Part shown: piece after piece, positions 1 to 15,115 of the stretch
Layout: each line of letters starts with the position of its first letter
Position numbering within the stretch: the stretch's first letter is position 1
Assembly: GCA_947000775.1 (NCBI GenBank)
Contig: CAMQGK010000514.1
Location: forward strand, 3,003,501-3,067,500
Direction of reading: 5' to 3'
Length of the DNA: 64,000 nt
Source of the DNA: Pterois miles
Taxonomy: Eukaryota; Chordata; Actinopteri; Perciformes; Scorpaenidae
The notes under the pieces: generated by a model
The model's input: the letters and a program-made list of their open reading frames with translations, nothing else
What the model was told of the DNA's origin: nothing
The model's database searches: none
Translations under genes and position numbers: made by a program

Positions 1-1839
1 TCATGAAAACGGTCGTATTATACCATGTAGAATGATTCTATGGTGAAAAAAAGTCATTTCGTGAAGTGTTGGAAAATTAAAACAAAAAAAAAACGCCATA
101 GTATAGTATGTCGAAATTTTTCAATGAAAACGTCAAATTTTTTTTATGTCGAAAAAAATCATGAAAACGGTCGTATTATACCATGTAGAATGATTCTATG
201 GTGAAAAAAAGTCATTTCGTGAAGTGTTGGAAAATTTTACAAAAAAAAAACGCCATAGTATAGTATGTCGAAATTTTTCGGTGAAAATGTCAAATTTTTT
301 TGATGTTGAAAAAAATCATGAAAACGGTCGTATTATACCACGTAGAATGATTCTATGGTGAAAAAAAAGTCATTTCGTGAAGTGTTGGAAAATTTTAAAA
401 AAAAAAAAAAACGCCATAGTATAGTATGTCGAAATTTTTCGGTGAAAATGTCAAATTTTTTTGAAGTTGAAAAAAACCATGAAAACGGTTGTATTATAGC
501 ATGTAGAATGATTCTATGGTGAAAAAAAGTCATTTCGTGAAATGTTGGAAAATTAAAAAAAAAAAAAAAAACGCCATAGTATAGTATGTCGAAATTTTTC
601 AATGAAAACGTCAAATTTTTTTTTGTTGAAAAAAATCATGAAAACGGTCGTATTATACCATGTAGAATGATTCTATGGTGAAAAAAAGTCATTTTGTGAA
701 ATGTTGGAAAATTTAAAAAAAAAAAACGCCATAGTATAGTATGTCGAAATTTTTCAATGAAAACGTCAAATTTTTTTATGTTGAAAAAAATCATGAAAAC
801 GGTCGTATTATACCACGTAGAATGATTCTATGGTGAAAAAAAGTCATTTCGTGAAATGTTGGAAAATTTTACAAAAAAAAAAACGCCATAGTATAGTATG
901 TCGAAAATTTTTCGGTGAAAATGTCAAATTTTTTTGAAGTTGAAAAAAACCATGAAAACAGTGGTATTATAGCATGTAGAATGATTCTATGGTGAAAAAA
1001 AGTCATTTCATGAAATGTTGGAAAATTAAAAAAAAAAAAAAAAAAAACGCCATAGTATAGTATGTCGAAATTTTTCGGTGAAAACGTCAATTTTTTTTGA
1101 TGTTGAAAAAAACCATGAAAACGGTTGTATTATAGCATGTAGAATGATTCTATGGTGAAAAAAAGTCATTTTGTGAAATGTTGGAAAATTAAAAAAAAAA
1201 AAAAAAAAACGCCATAGTATAGTATGTCGAAATTTTTCAATGAAAACGTCAAATTTTTTTTATGTTGAAAAAAATCATGAAAACGGTCGTATTATACCAT
1301 GTAGAATGATTCTATGGTGAAAAAAAGTCATTTCGTGAAGTGTTGGAAAATTTTACAAAAAAAAAACGCCATAGTATAGTATGTCGAAATTTTTCAATGA
1401 AAACGTCAAATTTTTTTTTTGTTGAAAAAAATCATGAAAACGGTCGTATTATAGCATGTAGAATGATTCTATGGTGAAAAAAAAAGTCATTTCGTGAAAT
1501 GTTGGAAAAATTAAAAAAAAAAACAAAAAAAAAACGCCATAGTATAGTATGTCGAAATTTTTCGGTGAAAATGTCAAATTTTTTTTGAAGTTGAAAAAAA
1601 CCATGAAAACGGTTGTATTATAGCATGTAGAATGATTCTATGGTGAAAAAAAGTCATTTTATGAAATGTTGGAAAATTAAAAAAAAAAAAAAAAAAAAAA
1701 CGCCATAGTATAGTATGTCGAAATTTTTCGGTGAAAACGTCAAATTTTTTTTATGTCGAAAAAAATCATGAAAACGGTCGTATTATACCATGTAGAATGA
1801 TTCTATGGTGAAAAAAAGTCATTTCGTGAAGTGTTGGAA

Positions 1840-2490
1840 AATTTTACAAGAAAAAAACGCCATAGTATAGTATGTCGAAATTTTTCAATGAAAACGTCAA
1901 ATTTTTTTGATGTTGAAAAAAATCATGAAAACGGTCGTATTATACCACGTAGAATGATTCTATGGTGAAAAAAAGTCATTTCGTGAAGTGTTGGAAAATT
2001 TTACAAAAAAAAAAAACGCCATAGTATAGTATGTCGAAATTTTTCGGTGAAAATGTCAAATTTTTTTGAAGTTGAAAAAAACCATGAAAACAGTGGTATT
2101 ATAGCATGTAGAATGATTCTATGGTGAAAAAAAGTCATTTCGTGAAATGTTGGAAAATATAAAAAAAAAAAAAAAAAACGCCATAGTATAGTATGTCGAA
2201 ATTTTTCGGTGAAAATGTCAAATTTTTTTGAAGTTGAAAAAAACCATGAAAACGGTTGTATTATAGCATGTAGAATGATTCTATGGTGAAAAAAAGTCAT
2301 TTTGTGAAATGTTGGAAAATTAAAAAAAAAAAAAAAAAAAAACGCCATAGTATAGTATGTCGAAATTTTTCAATGAAAACGTCAAATTTTTTTTATGTCG
2401 AAAAAAATCATGAAAACGGTCGTATTATACCATGTAGAATGATTCTATGGTGAAAAAAAGTCATTTCGTGAAGTGTTGGAAAATTTTACA
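1840..2490 (+). repeat. Example of the ~640-bp four-unit higher-order repeat
   Basis: The rare variant TTACAAGAAAAAAACGCC occurs at about 1844 and again at about 2486, 642 bp apart. Between them the units follow a fixed order: ATGTCG/ACCATG, GATGTTG/ACCACG, GAAGTTG with AACAGTGG, GAAGTTG with AACGGTTG. Pairs of the same marker at similar spacing occur near 7772/8416, 14776/15416 and 21804/22439. This indicates homogenisation in blocks of four units. Confidence 0.75.
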
Positions 2491-2779
2491 AGAAAAAAAC
2501 GCCATAGTATAGTATGTCGAAATTTTTCAATGAAAACGTCAAATTTTTTTGATGTTGAAAAAAATCATGAAAACGGTCGTATTATACCACGTAGAATGAT
2601 TCTATGGTGAAAAAAAGTCATTTCGTGAAGTGTTGGAAAATTTTACAAAAAAAAAAAACGCCATAGTATAGTATGTCGAAATTTTTCGGTGAAAATGTCA
2701 AATTTTTTTTTGAAGTTGAAAAAAACCATGAAAACAGTGGTATTATAGCATGTAGAATGATTCTATGGTGAAAAAAAGT

Positions 2780-2900
2780 CATTGTGAAAAGTTGAAAAAT
2801 TTTACAAAAAAAAGTCATAGTATAGTATGTCGAAAATTTTCGATGGAAACGTGTAATTTTTGTTTGTTGAAAAAAATCATGAAACCAGTCATACTATAGC
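2780..2900 (+). repeat. Edge-type variant satellite unit inside the array
   Basis: This unit has GTCATTGTGAAAAGTTG, a GGAAACGTGTAATTTTTG stretch and ATGAAACCAGTCATAC. These are unlike its neighbours but nearly identical to the outermost units at about 29990-30080 and 30238-30290. It looks like a unit from the array boundary moved inside by unequal exchange or gene conversion. Confidence 0.7.
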
Positions 2901-5900
2901 ATGTAGAATGATTCTATGGTGAAAAAAAGTCATTTTGTGAAATGTTGGAAAATTAAAAAAAAAAAAAAAAAACGCCATAGTATAGTATGTCGAAATTTTT
3001 CAATGAAAACGTCAATTTTTTTGATGTTGAAAAAAATCATGAAAAGGGTAGTATTATACCACGTAGAATGATTCTATGGTGAAAAAAAGTCATTTCATGA
3101 AATGTTGGAAAATTAAAAAAAAAAAAAAAAAAAAAAACGCCATAGTATAGTATGTCGAAATTTTTCGGTGAAAATGTCAAATTTTTTTGAAGTTGAAAAA
3201 AACCATGAAAACGGTTGTATTATAGCATGTAGAATGATTCTATGGTGAAAAAAAGTCATTTTGTGAAATGTTGGAAAATTAAAAAAAACAAAAAAAACGC
3301 CATAGTATAGTATGTCGAAATTTTTCAATGAAAACGTCAAATTTTTTTTATGTCGAAAAAAATCATGAAAACGGTCGTATTATACCATGTAGAATGATTC
3401 TATGGTGAAAAAAAGTCATTTCGTGAAATGTTGGAAAATTAAAAAAAAAAAAAAAAAAAAAAACGCCATAGTATAGTATGTCGAAATTTTTCAGTGAAAA
3501 CGTCAAATTTTTTTTATGTTGAAAAAAATCATGAAAACGGTCGTATTATACCACGTAGAATGATTCTATGGTGAAAAAAAGTCATTTCGTGAAGTGTTGG
3601 AAAATTTTACAAAAAAAAAAAACGCCATAGTATAGTATGTCGAAATTTTTCGGTGAAAACGTCAAATTTTTTTGAAGTTGAAAAAAACCATGAAAACAGT
3701 GGTATTATAGCATGTAGAATGATTCTATGGTGAAAAAAAGTCATTTCATGAAATGTTGGAAAATTAAAAAAAAAAAAAAAAAAAAAACGCCATAGTATAG
3801 TATGTCGAAATTTTTTGGTGAAAATGTCAAATTTTTTTTATCTTGAAAAAAATCATGAAAACGGTCGTATTATACCACGTAGAATGATTCTATGGTGAAA
3901 AAAAGTCATTTCGTGAAGTGTTGGAAAATTTTACAAAAAAAAAAACGCCATAGTATAGTATGTCGAAATTTTTCGGTGAAAATGTCAAATTTTTTTGAAG
4001 TTGAAAAAAACCATGAAAACGGTTGTATTATAGCATGTAGAATGATTCTATGGTGAAAAAAAGTCATTTTGTGAAATGTTGGAAAATTAAAAAAAAAAAA
4101 AAAAAAACGCCATAGTATAGTATGTCGAAATTTTTCAATGAAAACGTCAAATTTTTTTATGTCGAAAAAAATCATGAAAACGGTCGTATTATACCATGTA
4201 GAATGATTCTATGGTGAAAAAAAGTCATTTCGTGAAGTGTTGGAAAATTTTACAAGAAAAAAACGCCATAGTATAGTATGTCGAAATTTTTCAATGAAAA
4301 CGTCAAATTTTTTTTATGTTGAAAAAAATCATGAAAACGGTCGTATTATACCACGTAGAATGATTCTATGGTGAAAAAAAGTCATTTCGTGAAGTGTTGG
4401 AAAATTTTACAAAAAAAAAAACGCCATAGTATAGTATGTCGAAATTTTTCAATGAAAACGTCAAATTTTTTTTATGTTGAAAAAAATCATGAAAACGGTC
4501 GTATTATACCATGTAGAATGATTCTATGGTGAAAAAAAGTCATTTCGTGAAGTGTTGGAAAATTTTACAAAAAAAAAAAACGCCATAGTATAGTATGTCG
4601 AAATTTTTCAATGAAAACGTCAAATTTTTTTTATGTTGAAAAAAATCATGAAAACGGTCGTATTATACCACGTAGAATGATTCTATGGTGAAAAAAAGTC
4701 ATTTCGTGAAGTGTTGGAAAATTTTAAAAAAAAAAAAAAAACGCCATAGTATAGTATGTCGAAATTTTTCGGTGAAAATGTCAAATTTTTTTGAAGTTGA
4801 AAAAAACCATGAAAACGGTTGTATTATAGCATGTAGAATGATTCTATGGTGAAAAAAAGTCATTTCGTGAAATGTTGGAAAATTAAAAAAAAAAAAAAAA
4901 ACGCCATAGTATAGTATGTCGAAATTTTTCGATGAAAACGTCAAATTTTTTTTGATGTTGAAAAAAATCATGAAAACGGTCGTATTATAGCATGTAGAAT
5001 GATTCTATGGTGAAAAAAAGTCATTTTGTGAAATGTTGGAAAATTAAAAAAAAAAAAAAAAAAACGCCATAGTATAGTATGTCGAAATTTTTCAATGAAA
5101 ATGTCAAATTTTTTTGAAGTTGAAAAAAACCATGAAAACGGTCGTATTATAGCATGTAGAATGATTCTATGGTGAAAAAAAGTCATTTTGTGAAATGTTG
5201 GAAAATTAAAAAAAAAAAAAAAAAACGCCATAGTATAGTATGTCGAAATTTTTCAATGAAAACGTCAAATTTTTTTGATGTTGAAAAAAATCATGAAAAC
5301 GGTCGTATTATACCACGTAGAATGATTCTATGGTGAAAAAAAGTCATTTCGTGAAGTGTTGGAAAATTTTACAAAAAAAAAAACGCCATAGTATAGTATG
5401 TCGAAATTTTTCGGTGAAAATGTCAAATTTTTTTGAAGTTGAAAAAAACCATGAAAACGGTGGTATTATAGCATGTAGAATGATTCTATGGTGAAAAAAA
5501 GTCATTTCGTGAAATGTTGGAAAATTAAAAAAAAAAAAAAAAACGCCATAGTATAGTATGTCGAAATTTTTCGGTGAAAACGTCAAATTTTTTTGAAGTT
5601 GAAAAAAACCATGAAAACGGTTGTATTATAGCATGTAGAATGATTCTATGGTGAAAAAAAGTCATTTTGTGAAATGTTGGAAAATTAAAAAAAAAAAAAA
5701 AAACGCCATAGTATAGTATGTCGAAATTTTTCAATGAAAACGTCAAATTTTTTTTATGTTGAAAAAAATCATGAAAACGGTCGTATTATACCATGTAGAA
5801 TGATTCTATGGTGAAAAAAAGTCATTTCGTGAAGTGTTGGAAAATTTTAAAAAAAAAAAACGCCATAGTATAGTATGTCGAAATTTTTCGATGAAAACGT

Positions 5901-8900
5901 CAAATATTTTTTTTTGAAAAAAATCATGAAAACGGTCGTATTATAGCATGTAGAATGATTCTATGGTGAAAAAAAAGTCATTTCGTGAAATGTTGGAAAA
6001 TTAAAAAAAAAAAAAAAAAAACGCCATAGTATAGTATGTCGAAATTTTTCGGTGAAAATGTCAAATTTTTTTGAAGTTGAAAAAAACCATGAAAACAGTG
6101 GTATTATAGCATGTAGAATGATTCTATGGTGAAAAAAAGTCATTTTGTGAAATGTTGGAAAATTTAAAAAAAAAAAAAAAAACGCCATAGTATAGTATGT
6201 CGAAATTTTTCAATGAAAACGTCAAATTTTTTTTATGTTGAAAAAAATCATGAAAACGGTGGTATTATACCATGTAGAATGATTCTATGGTGAAAAAAAG
6301 TCATTTCGTGAAATGTTGGAAAATTTTACAAAAAAAAAAACGCCATAGTATAGTATGTCGAAATTTTTCAATGAAAACGTCAAATATTTTTTGATGTTGA
6401 AAAAAATCATGAAAACGGTCGTATTATAGCATGTAGAATGATTCTATGGTGAAAAAAAAAGTCATTTCGTGAAGTGTTGAAAAATTAAAAAAAAAAAAAA
6501 AACGCCATAGTATAGTATGTCGAAATTTTTCAGTGAAAACGTCAAATTTTTTTTGATGTTGAAAAAAACCATGAAAACGGTGGTATTATACCATGTAGAA
6601 TGATTCTATGGTGAAAAAAAGTCATTTCATGAAATGTTGGAAAATTAAAAAAAAAAAAAAAAAAAAACGCCATAGTATAGTATGTCGAAATTTTTCGGTG
6701 AAAATGTCAAATTTTTTTGAAGTTGAAAAAAACCATGAAAACGGTCGTATTATAGCATGTAGAATGATTCTATGGTGAAAAAAAGTCATTTCGTGAAATG
6801 TTGGAAAATTAAAAAAAAAAAAAAAAAACGCCATAGTATAGTATGTCGAAATTTTTCAATGAAAACGTCAAATTTTTTTTATGTTGAAAAAAATCATGAA
6901 AACGGTCGTATTATACCATGTAGAATGATTCTATGGTGAAAAAAAGTCATTTCGTGAAAGTGTTGGAAAATTTTACAAAAAAAAAACGCCATAGTATAGT
7001 ATGTCGAAATTTTTCAATGAAAACGTCAAATTTTTTTTATGTTGAAAAAAATCATGAAAACGGTCGTATTATACCACGTAGAATGATTCTATGGTGAAAA
7101 AAAGTCATTTCGTGAAGTGTTGGAAAATTTTACAAAAAAAAAAACGCCATAGTATAGTATGTCGAAATTTTTCGGTGAAAACGTCAAATTTTTTTTATGT
7201 TGAAAAAAATCATGAAAACGGTCGTATTATACCATGTAGAATGATTCTATGGTGAAAAAAAGTCATTTCGTGAAATGTTGGAAAATTTAAAAAAAAAAAA
7301 AAAAAACGCCATAGTATAGTATGTCGAAATTTTTCGGTGAAAATGTCAAATTTTTTTGAAGTTGAAAAAAACCATGAAAACGGTGGTATTATAGCATGTA
7401 GAATGATTCTATGGTGAAAAAAAGTCATTTCATGAAATGTTGGAAAATTAAAAAAAAAAAACAAAAACGCCATAGTATAGTATGTCGAAATTTTTCGGTG
7501 AAAATGTCAAATTTTTTTGAAGTTGAAAAAAACCATGAAAACGGTTGTATTATAGCATGTAGAATGATTCTATGGTGAAAAAAAGTCATTTTGTGAAATG
7601 TTGGAAAATTAAAAAAAAAAAAAAAAAACGCCATAGTATAGTATGTCGAAATTTTTCAATGAAAACGTCAAATTTTTTTTATGTCGAAAAAAATCATGAA
7701 AACGGTCGTATTATACCATGTAGAATGATTCTATGGTGAAAAAAAGTCATTTCGTGAAGTGTTGGAAAATTTTACAAGAAAAAAACGCCATAGTATAGTA
7801 TGTCGAAATTTTTCAATGAAAACGTCAAATTTTTTTGAAGTTGAAAAAAATCATGAAAACGGTCGTATTATACCATGTAGAATGATTCTATGGTGAAGAA
7901 AAAGTCATTTCGTGAAGTGTTGGAAAATTTTACAAAAAAAAAAAAACGCCATAGTATAGTATGTCGAAATTTTTCGGTGAAAATGTCAAATTTTTTTTGA
8001 AGTTGAAAAAAACCATGAAAACAGTGGTATTATAGCATGTAGAATGATTCTATGGTGAAAAAAAGTCATTTCATGAAATGTTGGAAAATTAAAAAAAAAA
8101 AAAAAAAAAAACGCCATAGTATAGTATGTCGAAATTTTTCGGTGAAAATGTCAAATTTTTTTTGAAGTTGAAAAAAACCATGAAAACGGTTGTATTATAG
8201 CATGTAGAATGATTCTATGGTGAAAAAAAGTCATTTTGTGAAATGTTGGAAAATTAAAAAAAAAAAAAAAACGCCATAGTATAGTATGTCGAAATTTTTC
8301 AATGAAAACGTCAAATTTTTTTTATGTCGAAAAAAATCATGAAAACGGTCGTATTATACCATGTAGAATGATTCTATGGTGAAAAAAAGTCATTTCGTGA
8401 AGTGTTGGAAAATTTTACAAGAAAAAAACGCCATAGTATAGTATGTCGAAATTTTTCAATGAAAACGTCAAATTTTTTTGATGTTGAAAAAAATCATGAA
8501 AACGGTCGTATTATACCACGTAGAATGATTCTATGGTGAAAAAAAGTCATTTCGTGAAGTGTTGGAAAATTTTAAAAAAAAAAAAAACGCCATAGTATAG
8601 TATGTCGAAATTTTTCGGTGAAAATGTCAAATTTTTTTGAAGTTGAAAAAAACCATGAAAACAGTGGTATTATAGCATGTAGAATGATTCTATGGTGAAA
8701 AAAAGTCATTTCATGAAATGTTGGAAAATTAAAAAAAAAAAAAAAAAAACGCCATAGTATAGTATGTCGAAATTTTTCGGTGAAAATGTCAAATTTTTTT
8801 GAAGTTGAAAAAAACCATGAAAACGGTTGTATTATAGCATGTAGAATGATTCTATGGTGAAAAAAAGTCATTTCGTGAAATGTTGGAAAATTAAAAAAAA

Positions 8901-8937
8901 AAAAAACGCCATAGTATAGTATGTCGAAATTTTTCGA

Positions 8938-9005
8938 TGAAACGCAAATTTTTTTTTAAAATAAATCATAAAATTTTACAAAAAAAAGTTATAGTATAGT
9001 ATGTC
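8938..9005 (+). repeat. Truncated satellite unit (internal deletion)
   Basis: After AATTTTTCGATGAAACGCAAA the unit jumps through AAATAAATCATAAAATTTTAC to AAGTTATAGTATAGTATG. The block with the TAGAAT/ATTCTA dyad and most of the following block are missing. Confidence 0.75.
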
Positions 9006-10251
9006 GAAATTTTTCGATGGAAACGTCAAATTTTTTTGATGTTGAAAAAAATCATGAAAACGGTCGTATTATACCATGTAGAATGATTCTATGGTGAAAA
9101 AAAGTCATTTCATGAAATGTTGGAAAATTAAAAAAAAAAAAAAAAACGCCATAGTATAGTATGTCGAAATTTTTCGGTGAAAATGTCAAATTTTTTTGAT
9201 GTTGAAAAAAACCATGAAAACGGTTGTATTATAGCATGTAGAATGATTCTATGGTGAAAAAAAGTCATTTTGTGAAATGTTGGAAAATTAAAAAAAAAAA
9301 AAAAAAACGCCATAGTATAGTATGTCGAAATTTTTCAATGAAAACGTCAAATTTTTTTTATGTCGAAAAAAATCATGAAAACGGTCGTATTATACCATGT
9401 AGAATGATTCTATGGTGAAAAAAAGTCATTTCGTGAAGTGTTGGAAAATTTTACAAGAAAAAAACGCCATAGTATAGTATGTCGAAATTTTTCAATGAAA
9501 ACGTCAAATTTTTTTGATGTTGAAAAAAATCATGAAAACGGTCGTATTATAGCATGTAGAATGATTCTATGGTGAAAAAAAGTCATTTCGTGAAGTGTTG
9601 GAAAATTTTACAAAAAAAAAAAAACGCCATAGTATAGTATGTCGAAATTTTTCGATGAAAACGTCAAATTTTTTTGAAGTTGAAAAAAACCATGAAAACA
9701 GTCGTATTATAGCATGTAGAATGATTCTATGGTGAAAAAAAGTCATTTCATGAAATGTTGGAAAATTAAAAAAAAAAAAAAAAAAAAACGCCATAGTATA
9801 GTATGTCGAAATTTTTCGGTGAAAATGTCAAATTTTTTTTTATGTTGAAAAAAATCATGAAAACGGTCGTATTATAGCATGTAGAATGATTCTATGGTGA
9901 AAAAAAGTCATTTCGTGAAATGTTGGAAAATTAAAAAAAAAAAAAAAAAAACGCCATAGTATAGTATGTCGAAATTTTTCGGTGAAAATGTCAAATTTTT
10001 TTGAAGTTGAAAAAAACCATGAAAACGGTTGTATTATAGCATGTAGAATGATTCTATGGTGAAAAAAAGTCATTTTGTGAAATGTTGGAAAATTAAAAAA
10101 AAAAAAAAAAACGCCATAGTATAGTATGTCGAAATTTTTCAATGAAAACGTCAAATTTTTTTTATGTCGAAAAAAATCATGAAAACGGTCGTATTATACC
10201 ATGTAGAATGATTCTATGGTGAAAAAAAGTCATTTCGTGAAGTGTTGGAAA

Positions 10252-10283
<32 letters not shown>

Positions 10284-12006
10284 CGCCATAGTATAGTATG
10301 TCGAAATTTTTCGGTGAAAATGTCAAATTTTTTTGATGTTGAAAAAAATCATGAAAACGGTCGTATTATACCACGTAGAATGATTCTATGGTGAAAAAAA
10401 GTCATTTCGTGAAGTGTTGGAAAATTTTAAAAAAAAAAAAACGCCATAGTATAGTATGTCGAAATTTTTCGGTGAAAATGTCAAATTTTTTTGAAGTTGA
10501 AAAAAACCATGAAAACGGTCGTATTATAGCATGTAGAATGATTCTATGGTGAAAAAAAGTCATTTCGTGAAATGTTGGAAAATTTAAAAAAAAAAAAAAA
10601 AAAAACGCCATAGTATAGTATGTCGAAATTTTTCGATGAAAACGTCAAATTTTTTTTTATGTTGAAAAAAATCATGAAAACGGTCGTATTATAGCATGTA
10701 GAATGATTCTATGGTGAAAAAAAGTCATTTCGTGAAATGTTGGAAAATTAAAAAAAAAAAAAAAAAAAAAAAACGCCATAGTATAGTATGTCGAAATTTT
10801 TCAATGAAAACGTCAAATTTTTTTTATGTTGAAAAAAATCATGAAAACGGTCGTATTATACCACGTAGAATGATTCTATGGTGAAAAAAAGTCATTTCGT
10901 GAAGTGTTGGAAAATTTTACAAAAAAAAAACGCCATAGTATAGTATGTCGAAATTTTTCGGTGAAAATGTCAAATTTTTTTGAAGTTGAAAAAAACCATG
11001 AAAACGGTTGTATTATAGCATGTAGAATGATTCTATGGTGAAAAAAAGTCATTTCGTGAAATGTTGGAAAATTAAAAAAAAAAAAAAAAAAACGCCATAG
11101 TATAGTATGTCGAAATTTTTCGGTGAAAATGTCAAATTTTTTTGAAGTTGAAAAAAACCATGAAAACGGTCGTATTATAGCATGTAGAATGATTCTATGG
11201 TGAAAAAAAGTCATTTCGTGAAATGTTGGAAAATTTATAAAAAAAAAAAAACGCCATAGTATAGTATGTCGAAATTTTTCAATGAAAACGTCAAATTTTT
11301 TTTATGTTGAAAAAAATCATGAAAACGGTCGTATTATACCACGTAGAATGATTCTATGGTGAAAAAAAGTCATTTCGTGAAGTGTTGGAAAATTTTACAA
11401 AAAAAAAAACGCCATAGTATAGTATGTCGAAATTTTTCAATGAAAACGTCAAATTTTTTTTATGTCGAAAAAAATCATGAAAACGGTCGTATTATACCAT
11501 GTAGAATGATTCTATGGTGAAAAAAAGTCATTTCGTGAAGTGTTGGAAAATTTTACAAAAAAAAAACGCCATAGTATAGTATGTCGAAATTTTTCAATGA
11601 AAACGTCAAATTTTTTTTATGTTGAAAAAAATCATGAAAACGGTCGTATTATACCACGTAGAATGATTCTATGGTGAAAAAAAGTCATTTCGTGAAGTGT
11701 TGGAAAATTTTAAAAAAAAAAAAAACGCCATAGTATAGTATGTCGAAATTTTTCGGTGAAAATGTCAAATTTTTTTGAAGTTGAAAAAAAACATGAAAAC
11801 GGTTGTATTATAGCATGTAGAATGATTCTATGGTGAAAAAAAGTCATTTCGTGAAATGTTGGAAAATTAAAAAAAATAAAAAAAAACGCCATAGTATAGT
11901 ATGTCGAAATTTTTCGATGAAAACGTCAAATTTTTTTTTGATGTTGAAAAAAATCATGAAAACGGTCGTATTATAGCATGTAGAATGATTCTATGGTGAA
12001 AAAAAG

Positions 12007-13638
12007 TCATTTTGTGAAATGTTGGAAAATTAAAAAAAAAAAAAAAAAACGCCATAGTATAGTATGTCGAAATTTTTCAAAGAAAATGTCAAATTTTTTT
12101 GAAGTTGAAAAAAACCATGAAAACGGTTGTATTATAGCATGTAGAATGATTCTATGGTGAAAAAAAGTCATTTTGTGAAATGTTGGAAAATTTAAAAAAA
12201 AAAAAAACGCCATAGTATAGTATGTCGAAATTTTTCAATGAAAACGTCAAATTTTTTTGATGTTGAAAAAAATCATGAAAACGGTCGTATTATACCACGT
12301 AGAATGATTCTATGGTGAAAAAAAGTCATTTCGTGAAGTGTTGGAAAATTTTACAAAAAAAAAAAAACGCCATAGTATAGTATGTCGAAATTTTTCGGTG
12401 AAAATGTCAAATTTTTTTGAAGTTGAAAAAAAACATGAAAACGGTTGTATTATAGCATGTAGAATGTTTCTATGGTGAAAAAAAGTCATTTCGTGAAATG
12501 TTGGAAAATAAAAAAAAAAAAAAAAACGCCATAGTATAGTATGTCGAAATTTTTACGATGAAAACGTCAAATTTTTGTTTTTTTGAAGTTGAAAAAAATC
12601 ATGAAACGGTCATATTATAGCATGTAGAATGATTCTATGGTGAAAAAAAGTCATTTTGTGAAATGTTGGAAAATTAAAAAAAAAAAAAAAAAAACGCCAT
12701 AGTATAGTATGTCGAAATTTTTCAATGAAAACGTCAAATTTTTTTTATGTTGAAAGAAATCATGAAAACGGTTGTATTATACCATGCAAAATGATTCTAT
12801 GGTGAAAAAAAGTCATTTCATGAAATGTTGGAAAATTTTACAATAAAAAAACGCCATAGTATAGTATGTCGAAATTTTTCGATGAAAACGTCAAATATTT
12901 TTTTTTTTTGAAAAAAATCATGAAACCACTCTTATTATAGCATGTAGAATGATTCTATGGTGAAAAAAAAGTCATTTTGTGAAATGTTGAAAAATTAAAA
13001 AAAAAAAAAAAAAACGCCATAGTATAGTATGTCGAAATTTTTACGATGAAAACGTCAAATTTTTTTTTTTTTGAAAAAAATCATGAAAACAGTCGTATTA
13101 TAGCATGTAGAATGATTCTATGGTGAAAAAAAGTCATTTTGTGAAATGTTGGAAAATTTAAAAAAAAAAAAAAAAAAACGCCATAGTATAGTATGTCGAA
13201 ATTTTTCAATGAAAACGTCAAATTTTTTTTATGTTGAAAAAAATCATGAAAACGGTGGTATTATACCATGCAAAATGATTCTATGGTGAAAAAAAGTCAT
13301 TTCATGAAATGTTGGAAAATTTTACAAAAAAAAAACGCCATAGTATAGTATGTCGAAATTTTTACGATGAAAACGTCAAATTTTATTTGTTTTTATGAAA
13401 AAAATCATGAAACCACTCATATTATAGCATGTAGAATGATGCTATGGTGAAAAAAAAGTCATTTTGTGAAATGTTAAAAAATTAAAAAAAAAAAAAAAAA
13501 ACGCCATAGTATAGTATGTCGAAATTTTTCAATGAAAACGTCAAATTTTTTTTATGTTGAAAAAAATCATGAAAACGGTGGTATTATACCATGCAAAATG
13601 ATTCTATGGTGAAAAAAAGTCATTTCATGAAATATTGG

Positions 13639-13669
<31 letters not shown>

Positions 13670-15083
13670 GCCATAGTATAGTATGTCGAAATTTTTCGGT
13701 GAAAATGTCAAATTTTTTTTATGTTGAAAAAAATCATGAAAACGGTCGTATTATACCACGTAGAATGATTCTATGGTGAAAAAAAGTGATTTCGTGAAGT
13801 GTTGGAAAATTTTACAAAAAAAAAACGCCATAGTATAGTATGTCGAAATTTTTCAATGAAAACGTCAAATTTTTTTTATGTTGAAAAAAATCATGAAAAC
13901 GGTCGTATTATACCATGTAGAATGATTCTATGGTGGAAAAAAAGTCATTTCGTAAAGTGTTGGAAAATTTTACAAAAAAAAAACGCCATAGTATAGTATG
14001 TCGAAATTTTTCAATGAAAACGTAAAATTTTTTTTATGTTGAAAAAAATCATGAAAACGGTCGTATTAAAACCACGTAGAATGATTCTATGGTGAAAAAA
14101 AGTCATTTCGTGAAGTGTTGGAAAATTTTACAAAAAAAAAAACCGCCATAGTATAGTATGTCGAAATTTTTCGGTGAAAACGTCAAATTTTTTTTATGTT
14201 GAAAAAAATCATGAAAATGGTCGTATTATACCATGTAAAATGATTCTATGGTGAAAAAAAGTCATTTCGTGAAATGTTGAAAAAAAAAAAAAAAAAAAAA
14301 AAAACGCCATAGTATAGTATGTCGAAATTTTTCAATGAAAACGTCAAATTTTTTTTATGTTGAAAAAAATCATGAAAACGGTCGTATTATACCATGTAGA
14401 ATGATTCTATGGTGGAAAAAAAGTCATTTCATGAAATGTTGGAAAATTAAAAAAAAAAAAAAACAAAAACGCCATAGTATAGTATGTCGAAATTTTTCGA
14501 TGAAAATGTCAAATTTTTTTTATGTTGAAAAAAATCATGAAAACGGTCGTATTATAGCATGTAGAATGATTCTATGGTGAAAAAAAGTCATTTTGTGAAA
14601 TGTTAGAAAATTAAAAAAAAAAAAAAAAAAACGCCATAGTATAGTATGTCGAAATTTTTCAATGAAAACGTCAAATTTTTTTTATGTCGAAAAAAATCAT
14701 GAAAACGGTCGTATTATACCATGTAGAATGATTCTATGGTGAAAAAAAGTCATTTCGTGAAGTGTTGGAAAATTTTACAAGAAAAAAACGCCATAGTATA
14801 GTATGTCGAAATTTTTCGGTGAAAATGTCAAATTTTTTTGAAGTTGAAAAAAAACATGAAAACGGTTGTATTATAGCATGTAGAATGTTTCTATGGTGAG
14901 CAAAAGTCATTTCGTGAAATGTTGGAAAATGTTTCAAAAAAAAAATGCCATAGTATAGTATGTCGAAATTTTTACAATAAAAACGTCAAATTTCTTTTTT
15001 TTGAAAAAAATCATGAAACCACTCATATTATAGCATGTAGAATGATTCTATGGTGAAAAAAAGTCATTTCATGAAATGTTGGA

Positions 15084-15115
<32 letters not shown>

